A stretch of 24,022 bases of DNA from VBKO01 sp036393835 (lineage in GTDB: Bacteria > Myxococcota > Myxococcia > Myxococcales > 40CM-4-68-19): contig DASWGI010000398.1 of the NCBI GenBank assembly GCA_036393835.1, positions 1-24,022 of the forward strand, in the 5' to 3' direction. A program made the translations under genes and the position numbers. The notes below the pieces were generated by a model. The model saw nothing but the letters and a program-made list of their open reading frames with translations. It searched no databases and was not told where the DNA came from. Of the stretch, positions 7,922 through 15,083 are shown piece by piece (within the stretch, counting starts at the first letter, position 1; each line of letters begins with the position of its first letter).

Positions 7922-8466
7922 GGAAAGTCGCTCCTCCGGAACAAGGACCGCAGCGGCACGCCGGCGGCCTCCACCGCCGCGCGGCCGCCCTCCTCGCGAT
8001 CGACCAGGGCCACCACTCCGCGCACGTCCAGCTCCTCGCTCCGGCACCGCTCCACCGCCTTGAGCGTGCTCGCGCCGGTGGTCACCACGTCCTCGAGGAC
8101 GCACACGCGTGCGCCCCGGGGAAGGCCTTTCCTTCCCTCGACCCACTGGTTCGTCCCATGTCCCTTCGGCTCCTTGCGAACGTAGAAGGCGGGCACCGGC
8201 TGGCCGGCGAGGAAGCTCGTCAGGCTCACCGCGCTGGCGATCGGATCGGCCCCCATGGTGAGCCCGCCCACGGCCTGCACGTCGGGCACCAGCGCGCGCA
8301 CTTCGGCGAGCGCCAGCCGGCCGACCAGGTAGTGCCCCTCCGCAGAAAGGGTGGCCTGCTTGGTGTCGATGTAGAAGTCGCTCTCGCGGCCGCTGGAGAG
8401 GACCACCTTGCGCTTCTCGTACGCGAGCCGCGTGAGCAGCTCCAGCAGGCGGGCGCGCTCGTTCAC
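7918..8466 (-). CDS. pyrE: Orotate phosphoribosyltransferase
   Basis: This enzyme joins orotate and PRPP to give orotidine 5'-phosphate in de novo pyrimidine synthesis. The 182-aa product contains the PRPP-binding loop VCVLEDVVTTGAST (121-134), the conserved N-terminal SSGRESDFYIDTK and the flexible-loop segment VRKEPKGHGT. The GTG at 8466 is the start. It overlaps the stop of the upstream hydrolase gene by four bases (GTGA), and the same kind of overlap couples its own stop to the next lipoprotein gene. The apparent reading frame extends thousands of bases upstream, but that part is antisense or out of frame with real genes. No other pyr genes are in the window. Confidence 0.95.
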   Translation of the reverse strand: MNERARLLELLTRLAYEKRKVVLSSGRESDFYIDTKQATLSAEGHYLVGRLALAEVRALVPDVQAVGGLTMGADPIASAVSLTSFLAGQPVPAFYVRKEPKGHGTNQWVEGRKGLPRGARVCVLEDVVTTGASTLKAVERCRSEELDVRGVVALVDREEGGRAAVEAAGVPLRSLFRRSDFP

Positions 8467-9344
8467 GCGCCGCGCCCCGTGGCCGCGCGCCCTTGCGCGC
8501 CGCGCGCGCGCTCGTCGAGCCAACCGATCAGATCGCGGAACACCAGGTCGCGCTCGGGCTCGTGGAACAGCTCGTGGAGCAGGCCGTCGTACTGCTTGAA
8601 CTGCTTGTCCTTGCTGGTCGCGTGGTCGAAGAACTCGCGGCCCGTGGCCGGGTCGGCGATCGCATCGGCGCCGCCGGTCAGCAGCAGGAAGGGCGTGACG
8701 AACTCGGTCGCGCGCCGCAGGCAGGTCTCCTGGGCGGAGCTGGACTCCGTGAACCACCGCGGCGTGGCGATCTGCTGGTAGAGCGGATCGTTGCGAGTCG
8801 CGTTCTGGATGGCGACGTCGCGCGTGAGCTGCTCGGGCCTCAGCTCGTTGCGCATCGGCAGCGAGGGGAACAGGTTCGCGATCAGCCGCCCGGCCAGGAT
8901 TTTCAGCGGCGAGACGCGCAGCTTGAGCCGCAGGTACGGCGAGGAGAAGACCGCGCCGCGCACCGCGTCCGGCTTGTCCAGGAGGTACCGGATGCCGATC
9001 AGCGCCCCGTGGCTGTGGCCGAGAAAGAACACGGGCCGCCCCTGCGCCTCCTCGCGGACGCGGGCGAGGAAGACGTCCAGGTCCTGCAGGTACTCGTCGA
9101 ACGAATCGACGTGAGCGCGCTTGCCGCCGCTCTGGCCGTGCCCACGGCAGTCGAACAGGTGGACGGCGTAGCCGGCCGTGCACAGCGCCCGGGTGACCTC
9201 CTCGTGCCGCCCCAGGTGCTCGGCGTACCCGTGCAGCACCGCCACGTGCGCCGCCGGCGTCCCGGGCGGCCGCGTCGCCTGCCGGAAGAGGCGCAGGCCG
9301 TCGCGCGCGCTGAAGAAGCCCTCGTCGATCTGCGGATCGGGCAC
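8463..9344 (-). CDS. Alpha/beta hydrolase, monoacylglycerol lipase-like (Hydrolase_4 family)
   Basis: The 293-aa predicted serine hydrolase has the nucleophile elbow GHSHG (109-113, Ser111) and an upstream HGYAEHLGRHEEV and FDCRGHGQSGG, typical of monoacylglycerol lipases and lysophospholipases. The likely acid is in LLTGGADAIADP and the catalytic His in the YDGLLHELFHEP region. There is no signal peptide, so it is probably cytoplasmic, acting on lipid esters; the substrate is inferred from family only. The GTG start at 9344 has a near-perfect GGAGGA Shine-Dalgarno 4-5 nt upstream. It lies 30 bp after the TPR lipoprotein gene and overlaps pyrE by four bases. Confidence 0.88.
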   Translation of the reverse strand: MPDPQIDEGFFSARDGLRLFRQATRPPGTPAAHVAVLHGYAEHLGRHEEVTRALCTAGYAVHLFDCRGHGQSGGKRAHVDSFDEYLQDLDVFLARVREEAQGRPVFFLGHSHGALIGIRYLLDKPDAVRGAVFSSPYLRLKLRVSPLKILAGRLIANLFPSLPMRNELRPEQLTRDVAIQNATRNDPLYQQIATPRWFTESSSAQETCLRRATEFVTPFLLLTGGADAIADPATGREFFDHATSKDKQFKQYDGLLHELFHEPERDLVFRDLIGWLDERARGAQGRAATGRGA

Positions 9345-9374
9345 GCACTCCTCCGGCGCGGAGAGACCACGGCA

Positions 9375-11429
9375 TCAGCGCGCAGTCAAGGAGCGGAGTT
9401 TCTCCTCCAACTCGGCGCGCACCCGGGCGTCTCCCGGCTCGGGAGACCGCGCTTCCTGCTCGCCGGGGGCCCCCTCCCGGGGGCGCCCATCGCGCCCGCC
9501 CCGCGGCGCCCGGACCAGGCGCGCCAGGGCGCGGCGGAACGCCTCCGCGGCGTCGTCCCGCCGGCCCGCCGCGAGCAGGGCGTCCCCGAGGTGGCCCAGG
9601 ATGACCGGATCGCCGGGGGCCAGGCGGTCGGCGCGGCGCAGCTCTTCGAGCGCGGCCTCGACGCGGCCCTCCTTCAGCAAGCAGAAGCCGAGCGAGTCCG
9701 CGACGGCGCCGTCGTCGGGCCGCAGCTCCACCGCGCGGCGCAGGAGGCCTTCGGCCTCCCGCAGGTCGCCGCCCTGCTCGGTCATGACGTACCCGACGTA
9801 GTTCAGCGCGCCGGCATGGGCGGGCGCCACCGCCAGCACCTTGCGCATGGCGGCGAGCGCCTCGGGGACGCGCCTGGCGCGGTCCAGCGCCGAGGCGCGG
9901 GCATAGAGCAGCGCCGGCGTGTCCGGGTGCTTGCGCGCGGCGTCCTCCAAGAGCGCCACCGCCGCGGGCACCCGTCCGGCCCGCTCGAACGCCTCCAGCA
10001 GACCCAGCGCGACACCCTCGTCGCCCGGGTCCGCGGAGAAGAGCGCCTTCATCCGGCGCGCGGCCTCGGCGGTCTCTCCGGCGCGGCCGCGGGACAGGGC
10101 GGCCTGCACGCGCGCGTCGAGCAGGAGCTGCGCGGGGTCGGGGGCGAGGAAGGCGGGACCGCCGGCGATGGCGGCCAGGGCCGCGTCCCGGGGCCGCCCG
10201 GGCCCGCCCAGCGCGCGCTCGATCTGCTCGAGGAGCTGGGCGGCCTCGCGATGCCGGCCGCGCTCCTCGAGGGCCAGCGCCCGGTAGAAGGACAGCTCGG
10301 GATGCCCGGGGAAGAGCCGCAGGGCCGCGTCGAGCGCCGCCTCGGCGTCCGCCGGGCGGTGCGCGCCCAGCAGAGGGACGGCCAGCCGGAACAGCGCGCC
10401 GCCCAGCTCCCGGCGCTCTTCGTCGCCCGCGCCCGCTGCGGCGGTCGAGGCCAGCGCGCGGAGCTTCATCAGGTAAGCCGAGGCGACCTCCACCTCGCCC
10501 TCGGCGAGCGAGAGCCTCGCCAGGGCCGACAGTACCTCCGGCGAATCCGGCCGCCGCGCGAGGAGGCGCAACTGCAGCTCGCGCGCCTCCGCCCAGCGGC
10601 GTCGCGACTCGAGGAAGGCGGCGCGGGTGGCCAGCGCCTCGTCGCTGTCCGGCCGCAGCGCCGAGGCACGGGCGAAGGCGTCCTGCGCGCCGGCATCGTC
10701 CTGCCGGTCGGCCATGGCCCGCGCCACCTCGATCCACGCATCCGCTGCCTGGGCGCGCAGGCGCCCGGCCTGCGTGGTCGCGGCAGGGGCGGCTTCGCCG
10801 GGACCCGCATCCGAGGGTGCGCGCTCCGCCGCTTCGCCGAGCTCCCGCGCGGCCGCCGCGGCCGCCGGCAGGTCGCCCTGCGCGATCTCGAGGCGGACCA
10901 GGTCGCGGTAGGCGTCCGGATCCTGCGGCGCCGCCGCGATCGCCGCCCGCAGGTGCACGCGCCCCTCGTCGGCCCTGCCGCCGGCGAGCGCGATCCGCGC
11001 CGCGAGCACGTGCGCCGGCGCGTAGCGCGGATCGCCGCCGAGCGCGGTCCCCAGCTCGCGTTCGGCGTCGGCGATCCGCCCCTGCCGCAGCAGCTCCTCC
11101 GCGAGCAGGGTGCGCAGGTACCCGGACTCGGGATCGTAGAGGAGCGCTTCGTGCAGCTCCCGCGCGGCGGCCGCGTGATCGTCGCGCTCGCGCGCGAGCA
11201 ACGCGGTGAGCACGTGCTGGTGGGCGCGGGCGCTGACGTACCGCCGCGGCTCGGTCTCGCCGGCGGGCACCTCGCCTTGCGGGGCGGGTGCGGGCGGGGG
11301 TCGCTGCGCGCCGGCGCAACCGGCGAGCAGCGCGAGGGCAACGATCCATCGCCCTGGAGCCAGCCGTTCACCGGCCGGAAGGCTGCGCGCCGTGCCGCCG
11401 CGGCACGCGGCGCGCGCGCGTCCGGCCAA
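9375..11429 (-). CDS. Large tetratricopeptide-repeat lipoprotein
   Basis: The product has about 684 aa. The N-terminus carries a hydrophobic segment ending in a lipobox (ALLAGC, Cys near residue 38). TPR units then cover nearly the whole protein, from about 65 to 640, for example YLRTLLAEELLRQGRIADAE and NYVGYVMTEQGGDLREAEGL. A Pro/Gly/Arg-rich insert precedes a short C-terminal helix. Such TPR lipoproteins usually scaffold envelope complexes; the partner is unknown. The start is taken as TTG 11429, directly after the TGA of the upstream gene. No ATG or GTG lies before the signal sequence, and a CTG closer to it is an alternative. The n-region is unusually long for a lipoprotein signal. Confidence 0.82.
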   Translation of the reverse strand: MAGRARAACRGGTARSLPAGERLAPGRWIVALALLAGCAGAQRPPPAPAPQGEVPAGETEPRRYVSARAHQHVLTALLARERDDHAAAARELHEALLYDPESGYLRTLLAEELLRQGRIADAERELGTALGGDPRYAPAHVLAARIALAGGRADEGRVHLRAAIAAAPQDPDAYRDLVRLEIAQGDLPAAAAAARELGEAAERAPSDAGPGEAAPAATTQAGRLRAQAADAWIEVARAMADRQDDAGAQDAFARASALRPDSDEALATRAAFLESRRRWAEARELQLRLLARRPDSPEVLSALARLSLAEGEVEVASAYLMKLRALASTAAAGAGDEERRELGGALFRLAVPLLGAHRPADAEAALDAALRLFPGHPELSFYRALALEERGRHREAAQLLEQIERALGGPGRPRDAALAAIAGGPAFLAPDPAQLLLDARVQAALSRGRAGETAEAARRMKALFSADPGDEGVALGLLEAFERAGRVPAAVALLEDAARKHPDTPALLYARASALDRARRVPEALAAMRKVLAVAPAHAGALNYVGYVMTEQGGDLREAEGLLRRAVELRPDDGAVADSLGFCLLKEGRVEAALEELRRADRLAPGDPVILGHLGDALLAAGRRDDAAEAFRRALARLVRAPRGGRDGRPREGAPGEQEARSPEPGDARVRAELEEKLRSLTAR

Positions 11430-11882
11430 TCAGCTCCTCCCTCCCAGCTCGGCGAGCTGCGCCCGGCCCGCGTCGGGAGAGAGCTTGAAGACCATCTGGC
11501 CGCTCTCGTCGAAGTCCAGCTCGAACAAGCCGCGCCCGGTGAGCTGGCGCATCTTCGCCTGCGCCTCGCCGCTCGGCAGACCGCTCGCGCGCGCCACCTG
11601 GTCGAGCCCCACCCGCCCGCCGTTCTTGCGGGCGAGCGCGGTGGCGACCTCGGTGAACCCGCGATCCTCGTTCTCGCGCTCCACCTTCCCCCGCCGGCTG
11701 CCGGCGGCCATGAGCAGCACGCCGGCGGCGGCCGGCAGCGCGCCCAGGACCAGCACCGCCAGCAGGTTGGAGAAGGTGCCGCCCTGCCCCCGGAGGAGCG
11801 GACCGATGAACACCAGCCCGCCGAGCCCGCCGAGCACCAGCAGGACGACCCCGCCGAAGAACAGGATGCCGCCTGTCTTCAT
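11430..11882 (-). CDS. Two-TM membrane protein with winged-helix-like C-terminal domain
   Basis: The 150-aa product has two N-terminal membrane segments (ILFFGGVVLLVLGGLGGLVF and LLAVLVLGALPAAAGVLLMA) separated by a short Gly-rich loop. A basic SRRGK stop-transfer follows. Residues 75-150 look like a small winged helix: a helix (TEVATALARKNGG), a turn with VGLDQVARASGLPSGEAQAKM as a helix-turn-helix-like pair, then a beta wing (GLFELDFDESGQMVFKL). It may be a membrane-anchored regulator, or the wHTH fold may serve protein contacts. I do not recognise a named family. The ATG at 11882 has no strong Shine-Dalgarno. The stop directly abuts the next gene's TTG. Confidence 0.75.
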   Translation of the reverse strand: MKTGGILFFGGVVLLVLGGLGGLVFIGPLLRGQGGTFSNLLAVLVLGALPAAAGVLLMAAGSRRGKVERENEDRGFTEVATALARKNGGRVGLDQVARASGLPSGEAQAKMRQLTGRGLFELDFDESGQMVFKLSPDAGRAQLAELGGRS

Positions 11883-11892
11883 CGCCCGCGCC

Positions 11893-11956
11893 TAGAGCGC
11901 ATCCGATCACCTCCGCGCCATGAAAAGCGTCGCGCCGCCGACTACGGCGGCGACTA
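11893..11956 (-). repeat. Palindromic intergenic repeat, copy A (after lemA)
   Basis: The copy is oriented as on the minus strand. TAGTCGCCGCC begins at the lemA stop codon (11956-11954). A GCCGCC/GGCGGC hairpin follows, then a GACGCTTTTCA core, then GGATGCGCTCT at the distal end. The same parts occur in copies B, C, D and E. It fills the gap between lemA and the downstream membrane-protein gene. Confidence 0.75.
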
Positions 11957-12508
11957 ACGCTGGAACGAGACCTTGGGGACCGCCTTCGCGGCGGCTTCGG
12001 CCTTGAAGTACTCCTTCTGCGGCGGGAACCCGCCGATGCGGGCCCACCACGAGCCGGGGATGCCGCGCACGTCGCTGTTGTACTGCTGCACGGCCTCGTT
12101 GTAGCGGTTGCGCGCCACCGCCAGCCGGTTTTCGGTGCCGGCCAGCTCGTCCATCAGCCGCTGGAAGTTCGCGTCGGCCTTGAGCTGCGGGTAGTTCTCG
12201 GTCACCACCAGGAGGCGCGAGATGGCGCCGTCGAGCTGGTTCGAAGCCGCGATCTTGTCCGCGCGCGAGCCGGCACCCACCATCGCCGAGCGCGCGTTGG
12301 CGATGTTGTCGAAGACCGATTTCTCGTGGCTCGCGTACCCCTTCACCACCTCGACGAGGTTGGGGATCAGATCGGCCCGGCGCTGCAGCTGGTTCTCCAC
12401 CTGGCCCCAGGCAGCTTCGACCTGCTGCTCCTCGTTGACGATGCGGTTGTAGCCGCAGCTCGTTGCCAGCGAGAAGAGGACGATGGGAAGCCAGCGGCGC
12501 GTGCGCAT
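11954..12508 (-). CDS. lemA: LemA family protein
   Basis: The 184-aa protein has an N-terminal hydrophobic segment with a lipobox-like LATSC and the LemA helical bundle. Family hallmarks are YNRIVNEEQQVEAAWGQVEN, RRADLIPNLVEVVKGYA and the C-terminal RNRYNEAVQQYNSDVRGIPG. LemA proteins are membrane-attached with a periplasmic helical domain; their function is not firmly known. They often sit next to TPM-domain or HtpX genes, which are absent here. The ATG at 12508 has a good Shine-Dalgarno (GGAGGC, 5 nt). The TAG stop lies at the first bases of repeat copy A, so the mRNA would carry the repeat as its 3' end. Confidence 0.92.
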   Translation of the reverse strand: MRTRRWLPIVLFSLATSCGYNRIVNEEQQVEAAWGQVENQLQRRADLIPNLVEVVKGYASHEKSVFDNIANARSAMVGAGSRADKIAASNQLDGAISRLLVVTENYPQLKADANFQRLMDELAGTENRLAVARNRYNEAVQQYNSDVRGIPGSWWARIGGFPPQKEYFKAEAAAKAVPKVSFQR

Positions 12509-12532
12509 GGAATGCCTCCAGGAAGCGCTGGG

Positions 12533-12538
12533 ACGATA
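12533..12538 (-). promoter_or_regulatory. Candidate -10 box upstream of lemA
   Basis: TATCGT on the minus strand, preceded by TGT, lies about 25 nt before the lemA ATG and leaves room for the GGAGGC ribosome-binding site. The TGTTATCGT string is the same as upstream of the lytic transglycosylase. No -35 is apparent. Confidence 0.3.
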
Positions 12539-12581
12539 ACACGCCGGAACGTCCGCGGCTTCCGATTCGGACGGCCGTTCT

Positions 12582-13343
12582 TCAGCCGCCCCCGCGCAGG
12601 TATTCCGTGACGAGCTCCTTCGCGCGGCGGGCCGCATCCGGCAGGGGCTTCCCCAGCGCGAGCCCGGCGGCCAGCGCGCTGGCCAGGCGGCAGCCGGTGC
12701 CGCGCGCGCCGGATCCGGCGAGGCGCGGCCCCGAGAGGCGCTCGCTCGCGTCGGCCGTGCACAGCACGTCCACCGCCTCGGCGCCTTCCGCGTGGCCGCC
12801 CTTCACCAGCGCCGCCTTCGCGCCCCGCCGGACCAGCTCGCGCGCGGCGCGCTCCAGGGCCCCGGGATCCCGCGGCTCCTCCGGCAGGTCGAGCAGGACG
12901 CGCGCCTCCGCGACATTGGGAGTCAGCACGGCGTGCGGCCAGAGCAAGGCGTACGCCTCCCGCGCCGCTCGGGGGCCGCCCTGGAAGAGGGCGGCGCCGC
13001 TGGAGGCCGCCAGCACGGGGTCCACCACGGCGGGAAGCCCCGCCCGCGCGAGCAGCTCGGCGATCGCGCGCGCCATGGCGGGAGTGCCCACCATGCCCAC
13101 CTTGATCGCGCGAATCGGCTCCTCGTCCAGCAGCGCCTCCGCGGTCTGCAGCGCGAGGGCGGGCGCGAGCGGCTGGAACCCGTGCATGCGGCGCGTGGTC
13201 TGGGCCGTCAGCGCCGTCGCGACGCACAGGGGCCGTGCGCCGGCCGCGCGGATCGCCTCCACGTCGGCGAGCAACCCTGCACCGCCGCTCGGATCCAGGC
13301 CGGCGAGGACGAGCACGCACGGGGTTCCGGGGAACGCTGCCAC
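12582..13343 (-). CDS. thiD: Hydroxymethylpyrimidine/phosphomethylpyrimidine kinase
   Basis: This kinase phosphorylates HMP and HMP-phosphate to HMP pyrophosphate, the pyrimidine half of thiamine. The 253-aa product is a ribokinase-fold protein with the N-terminal GLDPSGGAGLLAD, the central KVGMVGT and VVDPVLAASSG, LTPNVAEA, and the catalytic anion-hole segment GARGTGCRLASALA. Start GTG 13343 follows the GATase stop by 7 nt, so the two are probably co-transcribed. There is no fused ThiE domain; ThiE is a separate gene two positions upstream. It is the last gene of the thiamine cluster, ending about 70 bp before the lemA start. Confidence 0.94.
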   Translation of the reverse strand: MAAFPGTPCVLVLAGLDPSGGAGLLADVEAIRAAGARPLCVATALTAQTTRRMHGFQPLAPALALQTAEALLDEEPIRAIKVGMVGTPAMARAIAELLARAGLPAVVDPVLAASSGAALFQGGPRAAREAYALLWPHAVLTPNVAEARVLLDLPEEPRDPGALERAARELVRRGAKAALVKGGHAEGAEAVDVLCTADASERLSGPRLAGSGARGTGCRLASALAAGLALGKPLPDAARRAKELVTEYLRGGG

Positions 13344-13350
13344 GGCGGCC

Positions 13351-14091
13351 TCAGCGCGCGGCTGCGCGCGCCGCCTCGACCAGCGCGCGGTAGAGCGCCC
13401 GGTGCTCGGCCCCGGCCATCAGCTCGGGGTGCCACTGCACGCCGACCGCGAACCGATCCGGCAGCTCGATCGCCTCGATAACGCCGTCCGGAGCGACCGC
13501 GGAGACGACCGCGGGACCCGCATCTCGCACGGCCTGGTGGTGGGTCGAGTTCACCTGCACGATGTCCGCCCCCACGATCCGCGCGAGCTGCGTCCCCGAG
13601 ACGATGCGCGCCGAGTGGCCCGGCTGGCGCGGGTCGATCTTCTGCTCGTGATCGGAAGCGCCGGGCACCTGCTCGCGGATGTCCTGCCAGAGCGTCCCGC
13701 CCAGCTCGACGGCGAGGAGCTGCATGCCGCCGCAGACGCCCAGCACGGGCTTGCGGGCCTCGAGGGCGGCCCGCAGCACGCCCTGCTCGAACCGCGTCCG
13801 GCCCGGCTTGAGGCGGCCGAGCAGGCGGTGCGCCTGGGCACCGTACGCCTCCGGCGGGATGTCGAACGCCCCGCCGGTCACCACCACGGCGTCGCAGAGC
13901 GCGACGGCTTCGGCGGCGGCGCTCTCGTCCTCGCCGTAGGGCAGGATGACGGGGAGGCCGCCCGCGGCGAGCACCGCGTCCGCGTACGCCTGCTTCAGCT
14001 CGTACTGGGGTAGCGCCGGACGCGCGGGGCGCGGCGCGGTCTCGCCGACGTCGGGCGTCAGCCCCACCACCGGCCGGCGGCGCTCAGCCAC
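13351..14091 (-). CDS. Class I glutamine amidotransferase-like hydrolase (peptidase C26, PuuD-like)
   Basis: The 246-aa product belongs to the gamma-glutamyl hydrolase/PuuD group, which cleaves gamma-glutamyl amide bonds. The nucleophile is Cys120 in LGVCGGMQLL, with the catalytic His and Glu in VGVQWHPE near the C-terminus. The oxyanion/early motif is VVVTGGAFDIPP. HEQKIDPRQPGHS and NSTHHQAV are also typical of the family. The GTG start at 14091 overlaps the end of thiE by 8 nt, and thiD follows after 7 nt, so it is embedded in a thiamine operon. The family is not a standard thiamine enzyme. PdxT/HisH-type partners are not nearby, so its substrate is unknown. Confidence 0.88.
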   Translation of the reverse strand: MAERRRPVVGLTPDVGETAPRPARPALPQYELKQAYADAVLAAGGLPVILPYGEDESAAAEAVALCDAVVVTGGAFDIPPEAYGAQAHRLLGRLKPGRTRFEQGVLRAALEARKPVLGVCGGMQLLAVELGGTLWQDIREQVPGASDHEQKIDPRQPGHSARIVSGTQLARIVGADIVQVNSTHHQAVRDAGPAVVSAVAPDGVIEAIELPDRFAVGVQWHPELMAGAEHRALYRALVEAARAAAR

Positions 14092-14764
14092 GCGAGAACG
14101 CCTCCGCCAGCGCCCGCGCCGCCCGCTCCGGATCCACCGCGCGGCACAGCTCGCCGATCGCCGCCGCGCAAGCGGCCCCGGCGCGCGCCACCCCCGCAGC
14201 CGACCCGGCCGTCAGACCGCCGATGGCCACCACCGGGACGGGAGCCGCCCGCCGGACGGCGCGCTCGAGCCCGGCCAGACCGTGGGGTGGCGGAAGCGGC
14301 GCGCCCGGCTTGGAGCGGGTCTCGAAGACGGGGCCGAATCCGAGGTAATCGGCGCCTGCCGCCAGCGCCGCGTCGATCTCGGCGTCGGAGTGCGTGGAGA
14401 CGCCGATCAGCGCCTGGTCGCCGAGGACGTCGCGCGCCGCTCCGGCGGGGAGGTCCTCCTGCCCGAGGTGCACTCCGTCGGCGCCGGCGGCCCGCGCGAC
14501 GTCGGAACGGTCGTTGACCAGCAGCAGCGCGTCGCGCTGCCGGCAGACCCTGACCGCTTCCCGCGCCACCTCGCACAGCTCGCGCGCAGGCAATGTCTTC
14601 AGACGGAGCTGGATGACGGCGGCGCCGCCGCGGAGGAACGCCCGCACCAGCTCCAGCGGGGGCCGCTCCGCCGAGCCGTCCACGATGGCGTACAGGCCGC
14701 GCAGGCGCGCGAGCCGCCGCTCCTTGAGCTGCCGGACAGGCACCGCCCCTTTACCATACCGCAC
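14084..14764 (-). CDS. thiE: Thiamine phosphate synthase
   Basis: This enzyme couples HMP pyrophosphate to hydroxyethylthiazole phosphate to give thiamine phosphate. The product is a TIM barrel of up to 226 aa with LYAIVDG, AAVIQLRLKT, LLVNDRSDVARAAGADGVHL, GVSTHSDAEI, DYLGFGPVFETRSKPG and the phosphate-binding AIGGLTA. The start is uncertain. GTG 14764 has no Shine-Dalgarno; GTG 14743 has AAAGGGG only 2 nt before it, and barrel residues begin only at about position 23. It is the first gene of the thiE-GATase-thiD unit and is divergent from the small gene at 14811. The gap is too short for a TPP riboswitch. Confidence 0.92.
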   Translation of the reverse strand: MRYGKGAVPVRQLKERRLARLRGLYAIVDGSAERPPLELVRAFLRGGAAVIQLRLKTLPARELCEVAREAVRVCRQRDALLLVNDRSDVARAAGADGVHLGQEDLPAGAARDVLGDQALIGVSTHSDAEIDAALAAGADYLGFGPVFETRSKPGAPLPPPHGLAGLERAVRRAAPVPVVAIGGLTAGSAAGVARAGAACAAAIGELCRAVDPERAARALAEAFSRG

Positions 14765-14777
14765 GATGTGTTAAGTT
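14750..14777 (+). promoter_or_regulatory. Candidate promoter for the small gene at 14811
   Basis: TTTACC (14750-14755) and TAAGTT (14772-14777) are 16 nt apart and would give a leader of about 27 nt containing the AAAGGAG ribosome-binding site. The region overlaps the 5' end of the divergent thiE, so the two transcription units may interfere. Confidence 0.4.
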
Positions 14778-14810
14778 GCCCGGCCCTTCGGATTTCAAAG
14801 GAGCATGCAA

Positions 14811-15002
14811 GTGGCAGACAAGCAGCACGACCTTCCGCTGAAGTACCTCGATCGCCGCGTGGTCGAGCGGTACATCAAGAAGGGGCTGGTCGACGAGAAG
14901 GAGTACGCGCGGCTGCTCAAGACGTTGCCCGACCTCGCCGAGAAGGCCGCCAAGGTGGAGACCGATTTCAGCTCCACCGACGAGCTCGGCCCCGCGCGCT
15001 AG
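14811..15002 (+). CDS. Small conserved myxobacterial protein, function unknown
   Basis: The soluble 63-aa protein is Lys/Glu/Arg-rich with no signal or membrane segment. It contains PLKYLDRRVVERYIKKGLVD and EKEYARLLKTLPDLAEKA, two amphipathic helices. From memory this resembles short uncharacterised proteins of myxobacteria; I know no function. The Shine-Dalgarno AAAGGAG (14797-14803) sits 7 nt before GTG 14811 but only 1 nt before ATG 14805. GTG 14811 is therefore the likely start, despite the in-frame ATG. The stop TAG is followed immediately by repeat copy B, and the HtrA gene lies downstream on the same strand. Confidence 0.72.
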   Translation: MADKQHDLPLKYLDRRVVERYIKKGLVDEKEYARLLKTLPDLAEKAAKVETDFSSTDELGPAR

Positions 15003-15060
15003 CCGCTGCCGATAGGGCGGCGCTACGCTTTTCACTGCGCGGACGTTTACGGGATGCGTT
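15003..15060 (+). repeat. Palindromic intergenic repeat, copy B
   Basis: The copy begins directly after the TAG of the 63-aa gene. GATAGGGCGGCGCTACGC is followed by TTTTCA, GCGCGGACGT and GGGATGCGTTC. This is the same order and orientation relative to the preceding gene as copies A, C, D and E. The proximal palindrome arm is degenerate here. Its distal end contains the ATG at 15054 that could be mistaken for the HtrA start. Confidence 0.7.
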
Positions 15061-15083
15061 CTGGCCTCCCCGGAGGTGCCCAG

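Noticed and set aside
8493..11957. 1154-codon plus-strand open frame
   Set aside because: It is antisense to pyrE, the hydrolase, the TPR lipoprotein and others, which all carry recognisable motifs. High GC removes stops in this frame, and its translation is low-complexity Arg/Gly/Ala.
14744..14810. TPP riboswitch before thiE
   Set aside because: The gap between the divergent starts is too short for a roughly 100-nt THI element, and no CUGAGA-type motif was seen.
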